From NCBI RefSeq assembly GCF_000935125.1, contig NZ_JRKI01000062.1:219558-283557 (forward strand): a stretch of 64,000 nucleotides of DNA, written 5' to 3'. A model generated the notes under the pieces. It was not told the DNA's origin. It did no database searches and saw nothing but the letters and a program-made list of their open reading frames with translations. The DNA comes from Streptomyces natalensis ATCC 27448 (GTDB lineage Bacteria > Actinomycetota > Actinomycetes > Streptomycetales > Streptomycetaceae). Positions 15,749-23,344 of the stretch are shown one piece after another. The position numbers and the translations under genes were made by a program. Position 1 is the first letter of the stretch, and each line of letters starts with the position of its first letter.

Positions 15749-16885
15749 ATGAGCGACAACCAGCCGCAGTACCCCGGGCACCCCGCGTACGACCCGGCCG
15801 CGCAGCAGCAACAGCAGCAACAGCAGTACGGGTACGGCTACGGGCACGGGCACGACGGGCAGAATCCCTACGCCCAGCAGGACGCGTACGGCCAGCAGGA
15901 CGCGTACGGCCACCAGGACGCCTACGCCCCGCAGGACGCGTACGGCCAGGATGCCTACGGCCACCAGGACGCCTACGCCGCCCCGGCCCCGGCCCCGGCC
16001 CCGGCCGACCCGTCGCACGTCCCCTCCCAGCCGCACCAGGTGACGCTGACGCCCGAGGAGCCGGCCGCCCGGCCGCATCCGCAGCCGGCCAGGCCGCACC
16101 CCGCCGTCCCCGCGTCCATCGCGCACCTGGCGCCGAATCAGCGCGCCCGCGCCGAGGGCCGCTCCCCGATCATCCCGCCGGGCATCCAGCCGGCCGCGCT
16201 GACCGCCGTCCTCGCCGTCCTGCTCGCGCTGACCGCGCCGCTGGCCCGCCCGGTGCTCGCCGTACCGGTCGTGCTGCTCCAGGCGGTCACCGCCGCGGGC
16301 TGGTTCCGGCTGAACGGCATGTGGCCCGCCCGCCAGGGCATCGCGCTGGCCTTCCTGGCCGGGCTGGTCACCGATGTCGCCCTGCTGGCCACCGACCGCT
16401 CGGAAGCTCCCGTGGTCGCCCTCGGCACGCTCGGCGTGTGGTGTGCGTTCGTCCTCGTCCTCCAGCTGCGCAACCGCAGCAGCGCCGACGAGCGGATGTA
16501 CGCGCTGACCGCGGGCATCGCCTCGACCGCGCTCGCGGTCCTGGCCTCCGGCCATCTGGCCGCCGCCCCGCAGGCCGTCACGGTCGGCGGCGCCGCGGTC
16601 GCCCTGGCCACCCTTGCCCGTGCGCTGCCGCTGCCCTCCGTCGTCTCGGTGGCTGTCGCCCTGCTGGCGGCCGCGGGCGCCGGTATCGCGGCCGGTCAGC
16701 TGAACGGCTTCGGCACCGCCGGCGCGTTCCTGGGCCTGGCCGCCGGCGGCTGCGCCCTGATCGGGCTGCGCGTCGCCAGCTACGACTACCCCTCCCGCTT
16801 CGTCCACATGACCGCCGGCGTCGCCCTTCCCCTGGCCCTGGCCGCTCCTGCGGTCTACGTGCTGGGCCGGGCGCTGGGCCACTGA
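15749..16885 (+). CDS. Multipass membrane protein with Gln/Tyr-rich cytoplasmic N-terminus
   Basis: A 378-residue protein. Residues 1-120 are low-complexity: a polyglutamine run, repeats of QDAYG/HQDAYA and a Pro-rich linker. Residues 145-378 are strongly hydrophobic and Ala/Leu/Val-rich, enough for about eight membrane segments (for example ALTAVLAVLLALTAPLARPV and VSVAVALLAAAGAGIAAGQL). The closing segments are typical of small streptomycete membrane proteins of unknown role. It lies 10 bp after the MoaD-like gene and may be cotranscribed with it. I do not recognise the family. Confidence 0.7.
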   Translation: MSDNQPQYPGHPAYDPAAQQQQQQQQYGYGYGHGHDGQNPYAQQDAYGQQDAYGHQDAYAPQDAYGQDAYGHQDAYAAPAPAPAPADPSHVPSQPHQVTLTPEEPAARPHPQPARPHPAVPASIAHLAPNQRARAEGRSPIIPPGIQPAALTAVLAVLLALTAPLARPVLAVPVVLLQAVTAAGWFRLNGMWPARQGIALAFLAGLVTDVALLATDRSEAPVVALGTLGVWCAFVLVLQLRNRSSADERMYALTAGIASTALAVLASGHLAAAPQAVTVGGAAVALATLARALPLPSVVSVAVALLAAAGAGIAAGQLNGFGTAGAFLGLAAGGCALIGLRVASYDYPSRFVHMTAGVALPLALAAPAVYVLGRALGH

Positions 16886-16984
16886 CTCCTCGTTTAGGGT
16901 CGGCGGTGCGCAGACCGGCGGTCTGCGGCAATTGCACCGATGACATGGCCGGGGGTCCGGCCCTTGCGTGGGGGTAGTGGTTCG

Positions 16985-17683
16985 ATGCGTGCACTGAAGT
17001 GGCTGCTGTTCGTCGTCGTCATACTCGGCGTGCTGTTCGTGGTCGGCGACCGCGTCGCGGTGAGTTACGCCGAGAGCATGGCCGCGGACAAGATCCGCAG
17101 CAGCCAGGGACTGGAGAAGACGCCCGAGGTCTCGATCAAGGGGTTCCCGTTCCTGACCCAGGTCGCCGGGCGCAGCCTGACCGAGGTGGACGCCGAGCTC
17201 GGCGGGATGTCGGCCAGCGCCGACGGCCACACCCTGCGGGTGGAGAAGCTCAGCGCGCAGTTCCACGACGTGGCGCTGAGCAGCGACTACACCTCCGTCC
17301 AAAGCGCCGCCTCGGCCACCGGCAACGCCCGGATCTCGTACGCGGATCTGACCAAGGCGGCCGGCGGTGACGTCAAGATCGCCTACGCGGGCGAGAAGAA
17401 CGGCCGCAGCCAGGTGAAGATCTCCCCGAACGTCCCGGTCCTCAACTCCCTCGAAGTGACCGGCTCGATCACCGTCTCCGGCAACACCGTCAGGCTGCGC
17501 GCCGACCAGATCCCGGCGATGTGCCGGGCCCTCCCCGCCTGCCAGTCCACCGTGCGCTCGCAGACCGACCATGTGTGGAAGCTGGACCAGCTGCCCGGCA
17601 ACCTCAAGCTGGACAAGGTCGTGACGCAGCCGGACGGGATCTCCCTCACCGCCTCCGGCCACGATGTGAAGCTTCCCGGCTGA
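16985..17683 (+). CDS. DUF2993 (LmeA-like) exported protein
   Basis: A 232-residue protein with an N-terminal hydrophobic anchor or signal segment (LKWLLFVVVILGVLFVV) followed by a DUF2993 domain. The domain has the signature VSIKGFPFLTQVAGRSLTEVDA (residues about 49-70), near-identical in the core to the paralogue at 4213 (KGFPFLTQV). Two Cys (MCRALPACQ) may form a disulfide outside the membrane. ATG 16985 is chosen because the anchor begins right after it; an in-frame upstream ATG at 16940 would add a poor N-terminus. It is probably a lipid-binding envelope protein. Confidence 0.75.
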   Translation: MRALKWLLFVVVILGVLFVVGDRVAVSYAESMAADKIRSSQGLEKTPEVSIKGFPFLTQVAGRSLTEVDAELGGMSASADGHTLRVEKLSAQFHDVALSSDYTSVQSAASATGNARISYADLTKAAGGDVKIAYAGEKNGRSQVKISPNVPVLNSLEVTGSITVSGNTVRLRADQIPAMCRALPACQSTVRSQTDHVWKLDQLPGNLKLDKVVTQPDGISLTASGHDVKLPG

Positions 17684-17702
17684 CCGGCGTCTGCGGCATC
17701 CT

Positions 17703-17730
17703 GGTGCGGGCCGCCCCACCGGCCCGCACC
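17703..17730 (+). terminator. Terminator hairpin after the DUF2993 gene
   Basis: A perfect 10-bp inverted repeat (GGTGCGGGCC / GGCCCGCACC) with an 8-nt loop, 20 bp after the stop codon. The rest of the spacer up to 17930 shows no further gene. Confidence 0.65.
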
Positions 17731-17934
17731 GGCCGCACCGCCCCGCCCACCCTGATGCGCCGCCGGGGCCCTCGCGCGGCCCCGGCGCCCACCCCGTCCA
17801 TCTACTGAGACGGCACCGTCCGCAGGCCAGACCCCCCACCTGCGCACCGCTTCCCCCGGCCCGGCCCGAACCCCCGGCCGGAGCCCTCCCATCCCACATC
17901 ACGGACAATCGCGTCTCATTATTTGAGGCACCGG

Positions 17935-17963
17935 TGACACGCCCGGCCGGGCGTCCCTACGAT
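17935..17963 (+). promoter_or_regulatory. Promoter of the leader peptide-sulfurtransferase unit
   Basis: -35 TGACAC (17935-17940), a 17-bp spacer and -10 TACGAT (17958-17963). The expected transcription start is 7-8 nt further on, at the A of the leader-peptide ATG (17971), so the transcript is leaderless. Confidence 0.65.
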
Positions 17964-17970
17964 CGGTCCC

Positions 17971-18078
17971 ATGCAGAGCGCATGGAGCGGTCTCCGTCCA
18001 CGGAGACAAGCGGTACTGACGAAGCGGCGGGCAGTCGACCTGTGCCGCGTCGCCGCCATGCTCTGTCGCCCTGCCTGA
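17971..18078 (+). CDS. Cysteine-containing leader peptide (35 aa) upstream of the sulfurtransferase
   Basis: The short frame ends with RRAVDLCRVAAMLCRPA and then TGA. This is the consensus of the putative leader peptides found upstream of sulfur-assimilation genes in actinobacteria: VDLCR core, then a second Cys-Arg just before the stop. A promoter with a 17-bp spacer puts the start codon at the 5' end of the mRNA. The stop codon overlaps the left arm of a hairpin (18078-18097). In mycobacteria, leaderless Cys-rich short ORFs act as cysteine-responsive attenuators; the same role is inferred here, with ribosome position at the Cys codons deciding hairpin formation. Confidence 0.75.
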   Translation: MQSAWSGLRPRRQAVLTKRRAVDLCRVAAMLCRPA

Positions 18079-18097
18079 CGGGGCTTTCGCTCCCCGT
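18078..18097 (+). promoter_or_regulatory. Attenuator hairpin overlapping the leader-peptide stop codon
   Basis: Stem ACGGGG / CCCCGT with an 8-nt loop, followed by TTCTC. A ribosome paused at the last Cys codon (18064-18066) would cover the left arm. Further GC-rich inverted segments up to 18160 (GGGCTCGGCCCCTCGGGCC) could form alternative structures. The leader continues another 110 nt to the sulfurtransferase SD. Confidence 0.55.
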
Positions 18098-18270
18098 TTC
18101 TCACGGGCTCGGCCCCTCGGGCCGGCCCTCGCCCGTCCCGCGCAGCGCCGCGTGCCGCACCACGCCGTACCTATATCCCGCCAGACGGGGTGCCGCCACG
18201 CATATCCGGCCTACCCGCGGGCAAACCTGCCCCTGCACCGCCCCCCGCAACTGCCCCGGAGGAGAAGAAC

Positions 18271-19116
18271 ATGAGCCGTAGCGACGTCCTCGTAGACGCC
18301 GACTGGGTCGAGGCCCACCTCGAGGACCCGAAGGTCGTCCTGGTCGAGGTCGACGAGGACACCTCGGCCTACGACAAGAACCACATCAAGAACGCGGTCC
18401 GCATCGACTGGAAGAAGGACCTCCAGGACCCGGTGCGCCGCGACTTCGTCGACCAGGAGGGCTTCGAGAAGCTCCTCTCGGCGAAGGGCATCGCCAACGA
18501 CGACACCGTCGTCCTCTACGGCGGCAACAACAACTGGTTCGCGTCCTACGCCTACTGGTACTTCAAGCTCTACGGCCACAGCAGCGTCAAGCTGCTCGAC
18601 GGCGGCCGCAAGAAGTGGGAGCTGGACTCGCGCGACCTGGTCGACGGCTCCCAGGTCCCCAACCGCCCGGCCACCACGTACCAGGCCAAGGCCCAGGACA
18701 CCTCCATCCGCGCCTTCCGTGACGACGTCGTCGCCGCGATCGGCAGCCTCAACCTGGTCGACGTGCGCTCCCCCGACGAGTTCAGCGGCAAGCTGCTCGC
18801 CCCGGCGCACCTGCCGCAGGAGCAGTCGCAGCGCCCCGGCCACGTGCCCAGCGCCCGCAACATCCCGTGGTCGAAGAACGCCAACGACGACGGCACCTTC
18901 AAGTCGGACGACGAGCTCACGAAGCTCTACCAGGAGGAGTCCGTCGACCTGGCGAAGGACACCATCGCCTACTGCCGGATCGGTGAGCGCTCCGCGCTGA
19001 CCTGGTTCGTGCTGCACGAGCTGCTCGGCCAGACCAACGTCAAGAACTACGACGGTTCCTGGACCGAGTACGGCTCGCTGGTCGGCGTGCCGATCGAGCT
19101 CGGCGCCAACAAGTAA
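18271..19116 (+). CDS. Thiosulfate sulfurtransferase (rhodanese), CysA/SseA type
   Basis: A 281-residue protein of two rhodanese domains (about 1-125 and 145-281). The catalytic Cys is C235 in AYCRIGERS, the CRxGxR loop of thiosulfate:cyanide-type enzymes, and the first domain is inactive as usual. ATG 18271 is preceded by CCGGAGGAGAAG. It takes sulfur from thiosulfate to a thiophilic acceptor in the cytoplasm. The SseC/DUF1416 gene follows after 52 bp, the same pairing as cysA2-sseC in mycobacteria. Expression is probably attenuated through the leader peptide upstream. Confidence 0.9.
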   Translation: MSRSDVLVDADWVEAHLEDPKVVLVEVDEDTSAYDKNHIKNAVRIDWKKDLQDPVRRDFVDQEGFEKLLSAKGIANDDTVVLYGGNNNWFASYAYWYFKLYGHSSVKLLDGGRKKWELDSRDLVDGSQVPNRPATTYQAKAQDTSIRAFRDDVVAAIGSLNLVDVRSPDEFSGKLLAPAHLPQEQSQRPGHVPSARNIPWSKNANDDGTFKSDDELTKLYQEESVDLAKDTIAYCRIGERSALTWFVLHELLGQTNVKNYDGSWTEYGSLVGVPIELGANK

Positions 19117-19168
19117 TCCCGGCTCCGCCCCCCGGAGCTTCTCCCTTACCCCTCAAGGAAGTAACCCC

Positions 19169-19456
19169 ATGTGTGGAGCACAGGCAGGCGGCCCCGACGC
19201 CTCGACCATCAAGCCCGGTGAGACCACGATCCAGGGCAGCGTGACCCGCGGCGGCGAGCCCGTCACCGGTTACGTCCGCCTCCTGGACAGCACCGGTGAG
19301 TTCACCGCCGAGGTGCCCACCTCGGCGACCGGGCAGTTCCGGTTCTACGCGGCCGAGGGCACCTGGACGGTGCGCGCACTGGTTCCGGGCGGCACCGCCG
19401 ACCGTACCGTCGTCGCCCAGAAGGGCGGCCTGGCGGAGGTCGCGATCGCGGTCTGA
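19169..19456 (+). CDS. sseC: DUF1416 (SseC-like) sulfur-metabolism protein
   Basis: A 95-residue protein starting MCGAQAGGPD and then forming an all-beta carboxypeptidase-regulatory-like fold (TTIQGSVTRGGEPVTGYVRL, TGQFRFYAAEGTWTVRAL). This is the DUF1416 family, called SseC in mycobacteria, which is regularly found after the rhodanese gene. Its biochemical role is not established. The start is preceded by AAGGAAG. A strong terminator follows the stop. Confidence 0.85.
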   Translation: MCGAQAGGPDASTIKPGETTIQGSVTRGGEPVTGYVRLLDSTGEFTAEVPTSATGQFRFYAAEGTWTVRALVPGGTADRTVVAQKGGLAEVAIAV

Positions 19457-19474
19457 GACCGCGCTTGTACGGCC

Positions 19475-19523
19475 GGAGGGCCGCACCCCAGGGTTTGGAC
19501 GCCTTGGCGGGGTGCGGCCCTCC
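19475..19523 (+). terminator. Terminator of the sulfurtransferase operon
   Basis: A perfect 15-bp inverted repeat (GGAGGGCCGCACCCC / GGGGTGCGGCCCTCC) with a 19-nt loop, 18 bp after the sseC stop, followed by TCCTTGTTG on the sense strand. Confidence 0.75.
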
Positions 19524-19574
19524 GTCCTTGTTGCGCGGCTTCTCACCGCCCACCGGCGGATTTACCGTGGACTC

Positions 19575-19865
19575 ATGGACGCGCACGGCCGGCTGTCGGC
19601 GCCGCAACGCCGTCATCGCAGGTACTTCGTCCTGATGGGCGTGTGCCTGGTGCTGTTCGTGCTGGCGTGGAGCGTGGTGCGGCTGTGGTCCGTACCGGCC
19701 GCGGTGGCGATGTGCGTCGTCGCCATGGTCATTCCACCCGTCGCGGCGATCGTCGGCAACCGCCGGGAGCCCGGTGAACGCTGGTGGGACGAGTCCGGCG
19801 ACCCGGAGTCCGACCGCTGGTGGCACGAGCTGGACGACCGGGACGACGAACAGCATCCCCAGTAA
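19575..19865 (+). CDS. DUF3099-like small membrane protein
   Basis: A 96-residue protein with two membrane segments (FVLMGVCLVLFVLAWSVVRLW and AAVAMCVVAMVIPPVAAIV), then an acidic tail rich in Trp, Asp and Arg (RWWDESGDPESDRWWHELDD). The size and layout fit the DUF3099 family. The -10-like TACCGT ends 6 nt before the ATG and no SD is visible, which suggests leaderless expression. Function unknown. Confidence 0.75.
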   Translation: MDAHGRLSAPQRRHRRYFVLMGVCLVLFVLAWSVVRLWSVPAAVAMCVVAMVIPPVAAIVGNRREPGERWWDESGDPESDRWWHELDDRDDEQHPQ

Positions 19866-19870
19866 GGCGC

Positions 19871-19942
19871 CGCGGGGCGGTCAGTGCACGCGGGGCGCTC
19901 AGCGCACGCCGGGTGCTCAGTGCACGCGGGGCGGTCAGTACA
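19871..19942. repeat. Four 18-bp tandem units
   Basis: Units begin at 19871, 19889, 19907 and 19925, and each resembles CGCGGGGCGGTCAGTGCA with one to four changes. The last unit contains the TGA stop of the DsrE gene on the minus strand. The array sits between convergent genes. Confidence 0.85.
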
Positions 19943-20300
19943 CCAGCGCCTGCACGCCCTCCGGCATGATCTCGCTGACGAAGACCTGGGCCCCCGCGAT
20001 CCCCGCCTTGTCGATCAGGTCCTTCTGCTCGATGCCCCGCCGGGCCGCGCACTGGGTGCACACCGTGATCGACCCGCCGCCCTCAAGGATCCCGTCCATC
20101 AGCTCCGGCAGCGGGGCCGCATGCGGCAGTTCGAACTCGGCGGCCCGCCCCGGCAGCGCGAACCACGACGACTCCCCGGTCAGCCACAGCGACACCTCGA
20201 CGCCGCTGGCCACCGCCACCGCCGCCACCGTGAACGCCTGCGAGCACCGCTCGGGCGCATCCGCACCCGCCGTCACCTTGATCACGAGCTTCTTCGCCAT
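19935..20300 (-). CDS. DsrE-family protein
   Basis: A 121-residue DsrE/DsrF-like fold: an N-terminal strand (KKLVIKVTAG), a helix, VEVSLWLTGESSW, and a Cys-containing loop ITVCTQCAARRGI whose CxxC lies where sulfur-relay members keep their reactive Cys. It closes with GAQVFVSEIMPEGVQALVY. It is probably cytosolic and may act in sulfur relay, in keeping with the sulfurtransferase operon 0.8 kb away. Transcription is convergent with the DUF3099 gene and the stop lies in an 18-bp tandem repeat. Confidence 0.8.
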   Translation of the reverse strand: MAKKLVIKVTAGADAPERCSQAFTVAAVAVASGVEVSLWLTGESSWFALPGRAAEFELPHAAPLPELMDGILEGGGSITVCTQCAARRGIEQKDLIDKAGIAGAQVFVSEIMPEGVQALVY

Positions 20301-20463
20301 ACGGCAAGACTAGGCCGCCCCGTGCGAGAGGGTTCCCCTGCTCCCTGAGACCTTGGCGCCAGACCTCAAGACCTTGGCGGCAGACCTCACAGCGCCACCG
20401 TCGGCGGCGCCGACTAGACTCACAGGCGGTCCCCGTTACACCTCACTCCCCAGGAGCGCGCTC

Positions 20464-20565
20464 GTGCTTGAGGCAGTCTTCACCACCCTGCTCGTCCTGG
20501 TCGCCGTCGGCGTGATCGCCTTCGCCGGCCTGACCTGGAAGAAGCTGTACCAGGGCCAGCGCTGA
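20464..20565 (+). CDS. Small single-pass membrane protein (33 aa)
   Basis: GTG 20464 follows CCAGGAG by 4 nt. The product is one membrane helix (VFTTLLVLVAVGVIAFAGLTW) and a short basic tail (KKLYQGQR). This small-protein form looks conserved in Streptomyces genomes as I recall. A nitrobindin gene follows 90 bp later. Function unknown. Confidence 0.65.
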   Translation: MLEAVFTTLLVLVAVGVIAFAGLTWKKLYQGQR

Positions 20566-20655
20566 AGAATCCGCCCACCCGTCGCCCACCACCACCCTTC
20601 GTAGGAGCGCTTCGCGCGCCCCTGCCGATTCCCTCACTACAGATCGCCTGAGCTG

Positions 20656-21243
20656 ATGATCGAGATCCCGTCCGACCTGAACCCGGCCCTGGTGCCGCTC
20701 GCCTTCCTCCTCGGCACCTGGGAGGGAGCCGGCGTCGCGGACTTCCCCGGCGCCGAGAAGTGCAACTTCGGGCAGGAGGTCACCTTCACCCACGACGGCC
20801 GTGACTTCCTGGAGTACCACTCGCACAGCTGGGTGCTCGACGGCGAGGGCAAGAAGGTCCGCCCGCTGGAGACCGAGAGCGGCTACTGGCGCATCGACAA
20901 GGACCGCAAGGTCGAGGTCGTGATGATCCGCGACCAGGGTGTGGTGGAGGTCTGGTACGGCGAGCTGGCCGACCAGAAGCCGCAGATCGACCTGGCCACC
21001 GACGCCGTCGCCCGCACCGCCGCCGCCGGCCCGTACAGCGGCGGCAAGCGGCTCTACGGCTATGTCAACAGCGACCTGATGTGGGTCGGCGAGAAGGCCA
21101 CCCCCGAGGTGCCGCTGCGGCCGTACATGTCGGCGCATCTGAAGAAGGTCGCCGACCTCCAGCAGTGGGCCGAGAGCCTGCCCGACGACATGCCCGACGG
21201 GGTCTCCTTCTTCCGCCCGGACGGGACCCCGTACGAGGGCTGA
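20656..21243 (+). CDS. Nitrobindin-family heme-binding protein
   Basis: A 195-residue beta-barrel protein (FABP-like, DUF1794). The family motif GxWxGxG is GTWEGAG at residues 20-26. A His near the C-terminus (YMSAHLKKVADL) fits the axial heme ligand. Nitrobindins carry ferric heme and isomerise peroxynitrite to nitrate. ATG 20656 lies at the start of the ordered domain with no signal peptide. In S. coelicolor I recall a nitrobindin gene directly beside nur; here a cobalamin-type ABC operon lies between them. Confidence 0.85.
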   Translation: MIEIPSDLNPALVPLAFLLGTWEGAGVADFPGAEKCNFGQEVTFTHDGRDFLEYHSHSWVLDGEGKKVRPLETESGYWRIDKDRKVEVVMIRDQGVVEVWYGELADQKPQIDLATDAVARTAAAGPYSGGKRLYGYVNSDLMWVGEKATPEVPLRPYMSAHLKKVADLQQWAESLPDDMPDGVSFFRPDGTPYEG

Positions 21244-21252
21244 CCGGCCCTG

Positions 21253-21352
21253 TAGATGTGACGCGCCCCGCGGGGGAAGTCCGGTGAGAGTCCGGCGCTG
21301 ACCCGCAACGGTAAGCGGAAGCTTTCCTTCCGCAAGCCCGATCGCCCGCGGC
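21253..21352 (+). promoter_or_regulatory. Cobalamin riboswitch
   Basis: The aptamer core is clear: GGGGGAAGTCCGGTGAGAG at 21272, TCCGGCGCTGACCCGCAACG (21291-21310) followed by GTAA, and AAGCCCGATCGCCCGC near 21334. These are the conserved B12-box and flanking elements of adenosylcobalamin riboswitches in actinobacteria. It starts about 10 bp after the nitrobindin stop. Boundaries are approximate. It should repress the downstream ABC importer when cobalamin is plentiful. Confidence 0.9.
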
Positions 21353-21431
21353 GGCGCCGGATCCTGACAACTCGCCGTGGACTGCGAGGGGACGCCGCGC
21401 GGCCGCACGCTCCGGGCCGCCGCCCCGTTTC

Positions 21432-21486
21432 CGTACGCCTTTGCGTACCGCTGTCGTACGCCCGCGGCCCGAGCCGAAGGCGTACG
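21432..21486 (+). promoter_or_regulatory. Putative expression platform sequestering the SD of the permease gene
   Basis: AAGGCGTACG (21477-21486) includes the GAAGG SD of the TTG start at 21491. It is perfectly complementary to CGTACGCCTT at 21432-21441, and 8 nt of it also pair with CGTACGCC at 21455-21462. Two competing anti-SD pairings fit a translational riboswitch. Confidence 0.6.
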
Positions 21487-21490
21487 TCCC

Positions 21491-22534
21491 TTGGCACCCC
21501 CCTCCCGTACCACCGCCCTGGTGGCCGCCCTCTGCGCGCTCCTCGCCGGCTCCGTCCTGTGCGGCGTCGGCCTCGGCGCCGCCGGGGTGAGCTGGCCGCA
21601 GGTGCTGCGCTATCTGGGCGCCGGGCTCACCGGCGGCACCATCGGGGCCGACGAGGTCTCCGCGTACACCATCGTCTGGGAGCTGCGCTTCCCGCGGGCC
21701 GTGCTGGCCGCCGTCGTCGGCGCCGGCCTCTCCGCGATCGGCGTCGCCGTCCAGGCGCTGGTCCGCAATGCGCTCGCCGACCCCTTCGTCCTCGGCATCT
21801 CCTCCGGGGCCGCCGTCGGCGCCAATGCCGTCCTGCTCTTCGGGGCGCTCGGCGCGCTGGGCATCTGGGCGCTGTCGGTGTCGGCGTTCGTCTCCGCGCT
21901 GGTCGCCATGGCCCTGGTGTACGCCGCCGCCCGTACGGCGCACGGGCTCACCCCGCTGCGCCTCGTGCTGACCGGCACCGCGATGTACTACGGATTCTCC
22001 GCGGTCACCACGTTGATGGTCTTCACCGCGGACCGGGGCGAGGCGGCCCGCTCGGCGATGATGTGGCTGCTGGGCAGCCTGAGCGGGGCCGGCTGGGGCT
22101 CGGTGCCGATCGCGGCGGCCGCGGTGGCCGGCGCGCTGGCCCATCTGCTGCTGTCGGCCGGCCGGCTGAACGCGCTGGCCATGGGCGATGAGACCGCCGC
22201 CGCGCTCGGGGTGGACGCCGGCCGGCTGCGCCGCGAGCTGTTCGTCGTGGCCGCCGCGGTCACCGGGGCGGTGGTCGCGGTCAGCGGCGCGATCGGGTTC
22301 GTGGGGCTGATGGTGCCGCATGTGACGCGGATGCTGACCGGGGCCGATCACCGCCGGGTGCTGGCCGTCGCGCCGCTGCTGGGCGCGGTGCTGCTGGTGT
22401 GGGTGGACCTGCTGTCGCGGGTGCTGCTGGCGCCGGTGGAGCTGCCGGTCGGGGTGCTCACCGCCGTCCTCGGCGTGCCCTGCTTCGTCCTGCTGATGCG
22501 GCGGCGCGGCTACACCTTCGGGGGCGGCGCCTGA
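21491..22534 (+). CDS. FecCD/BtuC-type ABC permease, probably cobalamin uptake
   Basis: A 347-residue protein if started at TTG 21491. It has about ten membrane segments and the family landmarks (ELRFPRAVLAAVVGAGLSAIG, NALADPFVLGISSGA, GAIGFVGLMVPHVTRM). The frame is open from ATG 21377, but that would add 38 unconvincing residues and begin just after the aptamer. TTG 21491 has GAAGG 10 nt upstream, matches the usual family length, and its SD is complementary to upstream segments. Its stop overlaps the ATPase start by one base (TGATG). The riboswitch argues for a corrinoid substrate. Confidence 0.85.
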   Translation: MAPPSRTTALVAALCALLAGSVLCGVGLGAAGVSWPQVLRYLGAGLTGGTIGADEVSAYTIVWELRFPRAVLAAVVGAGLSAIGVAVQALVRNALADPFVLGISSGAAVGANAVLLFGALGALGIWALSVSAFVSALVAMALVYAAARTAHGLTPLRLVLTGTAMYYGFSAVTTLMVFTADRGEAARSAMMWLLGSLSGAGWGSVPIAAAAVAGALAHLLLSAGRLNALAMGDETAAALGVDAGRLRRELFVVAAAVTGAVVAVSGAIGFVGLMVPHVTRMLTGADHRRVLAVAPLLGAVLLVWVDLLSRVLLAPVELPVGVLTAVLGVPCFVLLMRRRGYTFGGGA

Positions 22535-23328
22535 TGCGGATCGACATCGAGGGCCTGTGCGTGGACGTGGCCGGGCGCCGCGTCCTGCACGACATCACGC
22601 TCCGGGCCGCGAGCGGCCGCGTCGTCGGCCTGGTCGGCCCCAACGGCAGCGGCAAATCGACCCTGCTGCGCTGCGTCTACCGCGCGCTGCGCCCGTCGGC
22701 CGGGACCGTACGGCTGGACGGCGCCGACCTGCACGCCATGGCTGCCCGGGAGTGCGCCCGGCTGCTGGCCGCCCTGCCCCAGGAGGCGCGCACGGAGTTC
22801 GACTTCACGGTGGCCGAGGTCGTCGCGATGGGACGGCTGCCGCATCAGCGCGGTTCGGGCCGGGCGAGCGCCGCGGACCGGGAGGTGTGCGAGCGCGCGC
22901 TGATCCGGGTCGGCGCGGCGCGGCTGGCCGGGCGCGGCTTTCTGAGCCTGTCCGGCGGCGAGAAACAGCGGGTGCTGATCGCCCGCGCGCTGGCCCAGGA
23001 GCCGCGAGTGCTGGTCCTCGACGAACCCACCAACCACCTTGACATCGCCCAGCAGTTGGAGGTGCTGGCGCTCGTACGGGAGGGGGGCAGCGGGTCCGGC
23101 GGCGGACTCACGGTGCTGACGGCGCTGCACGACCTCAATCTGGCCGCCGTGCACTGCGACGACCTCCATGTGATCGCCGAGGGCCGGCTCGTCGCCTCGG
23201 GACCGCCGCACGAGGTGCTCACCCCCGGACTGCTGGCCGAGGTCTTCGGCGTCCGGGCGCATCGCGTACGGCATCCCGAAACGGGCGCCGTACAGCTGCT
23301 GTTCGACCGTCTGCACCACCCCGAGTAA
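22534..23328 (+). CDS. ABC transporter ATPase of the cobalamin-type importer
   Basis: A 264-residue FepC/BtuD-like ATPase: Walker A GPNGSGKST (about 32-40), Q-loop LPQEARTEFDFT, signature LSGGEKQRV, Walker B VLVLDEPTNHLD and switch His in TALHDLNLA. A Gly/Ser-rich insertion (REGGSGSGGG) lies between Walker B and the H-loop. It is coupled to the permease by a 1-bp overlap and followed by the binding protein 16 bp downstream. It acts on the cytoplasmic face as a dimer. Confidence 0.92.
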   Translation: MRIDIEGLCVDVAGRRVLHDITLRAASGRVVGLVGPNGSGKSTLLRCVYRALRPSAGTVRLDGADLHAMAARECARLLAALPQEARTEFDFTVAEVVAMGRLPHQRGSGRASAADREVCERALIRVGAARLAGRGFLSLSGGEKQRVLIARALAQEPRVLVLDEPTNHLDIAQQLEVLALVREGGSGSGGGLTVLTALHDLNLAAVHCDDLHVIAEGRLVASGPPHEVLTPGLLAEVFGVRAHRVRHPETGAVQLLFDRLHHPE

Positions 23329-23344
23329 GGACCTCCTGCGCCCC

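Noticed and set aside
21377..21490. Upstream extension of the cobalamin permease to ATG 21377
   Set aside because: It lies directly after the riboswitch aptamer, gives an atypical 38-residue extension, and the SD-like GAAGG with complementary segments favours TTG 21491.
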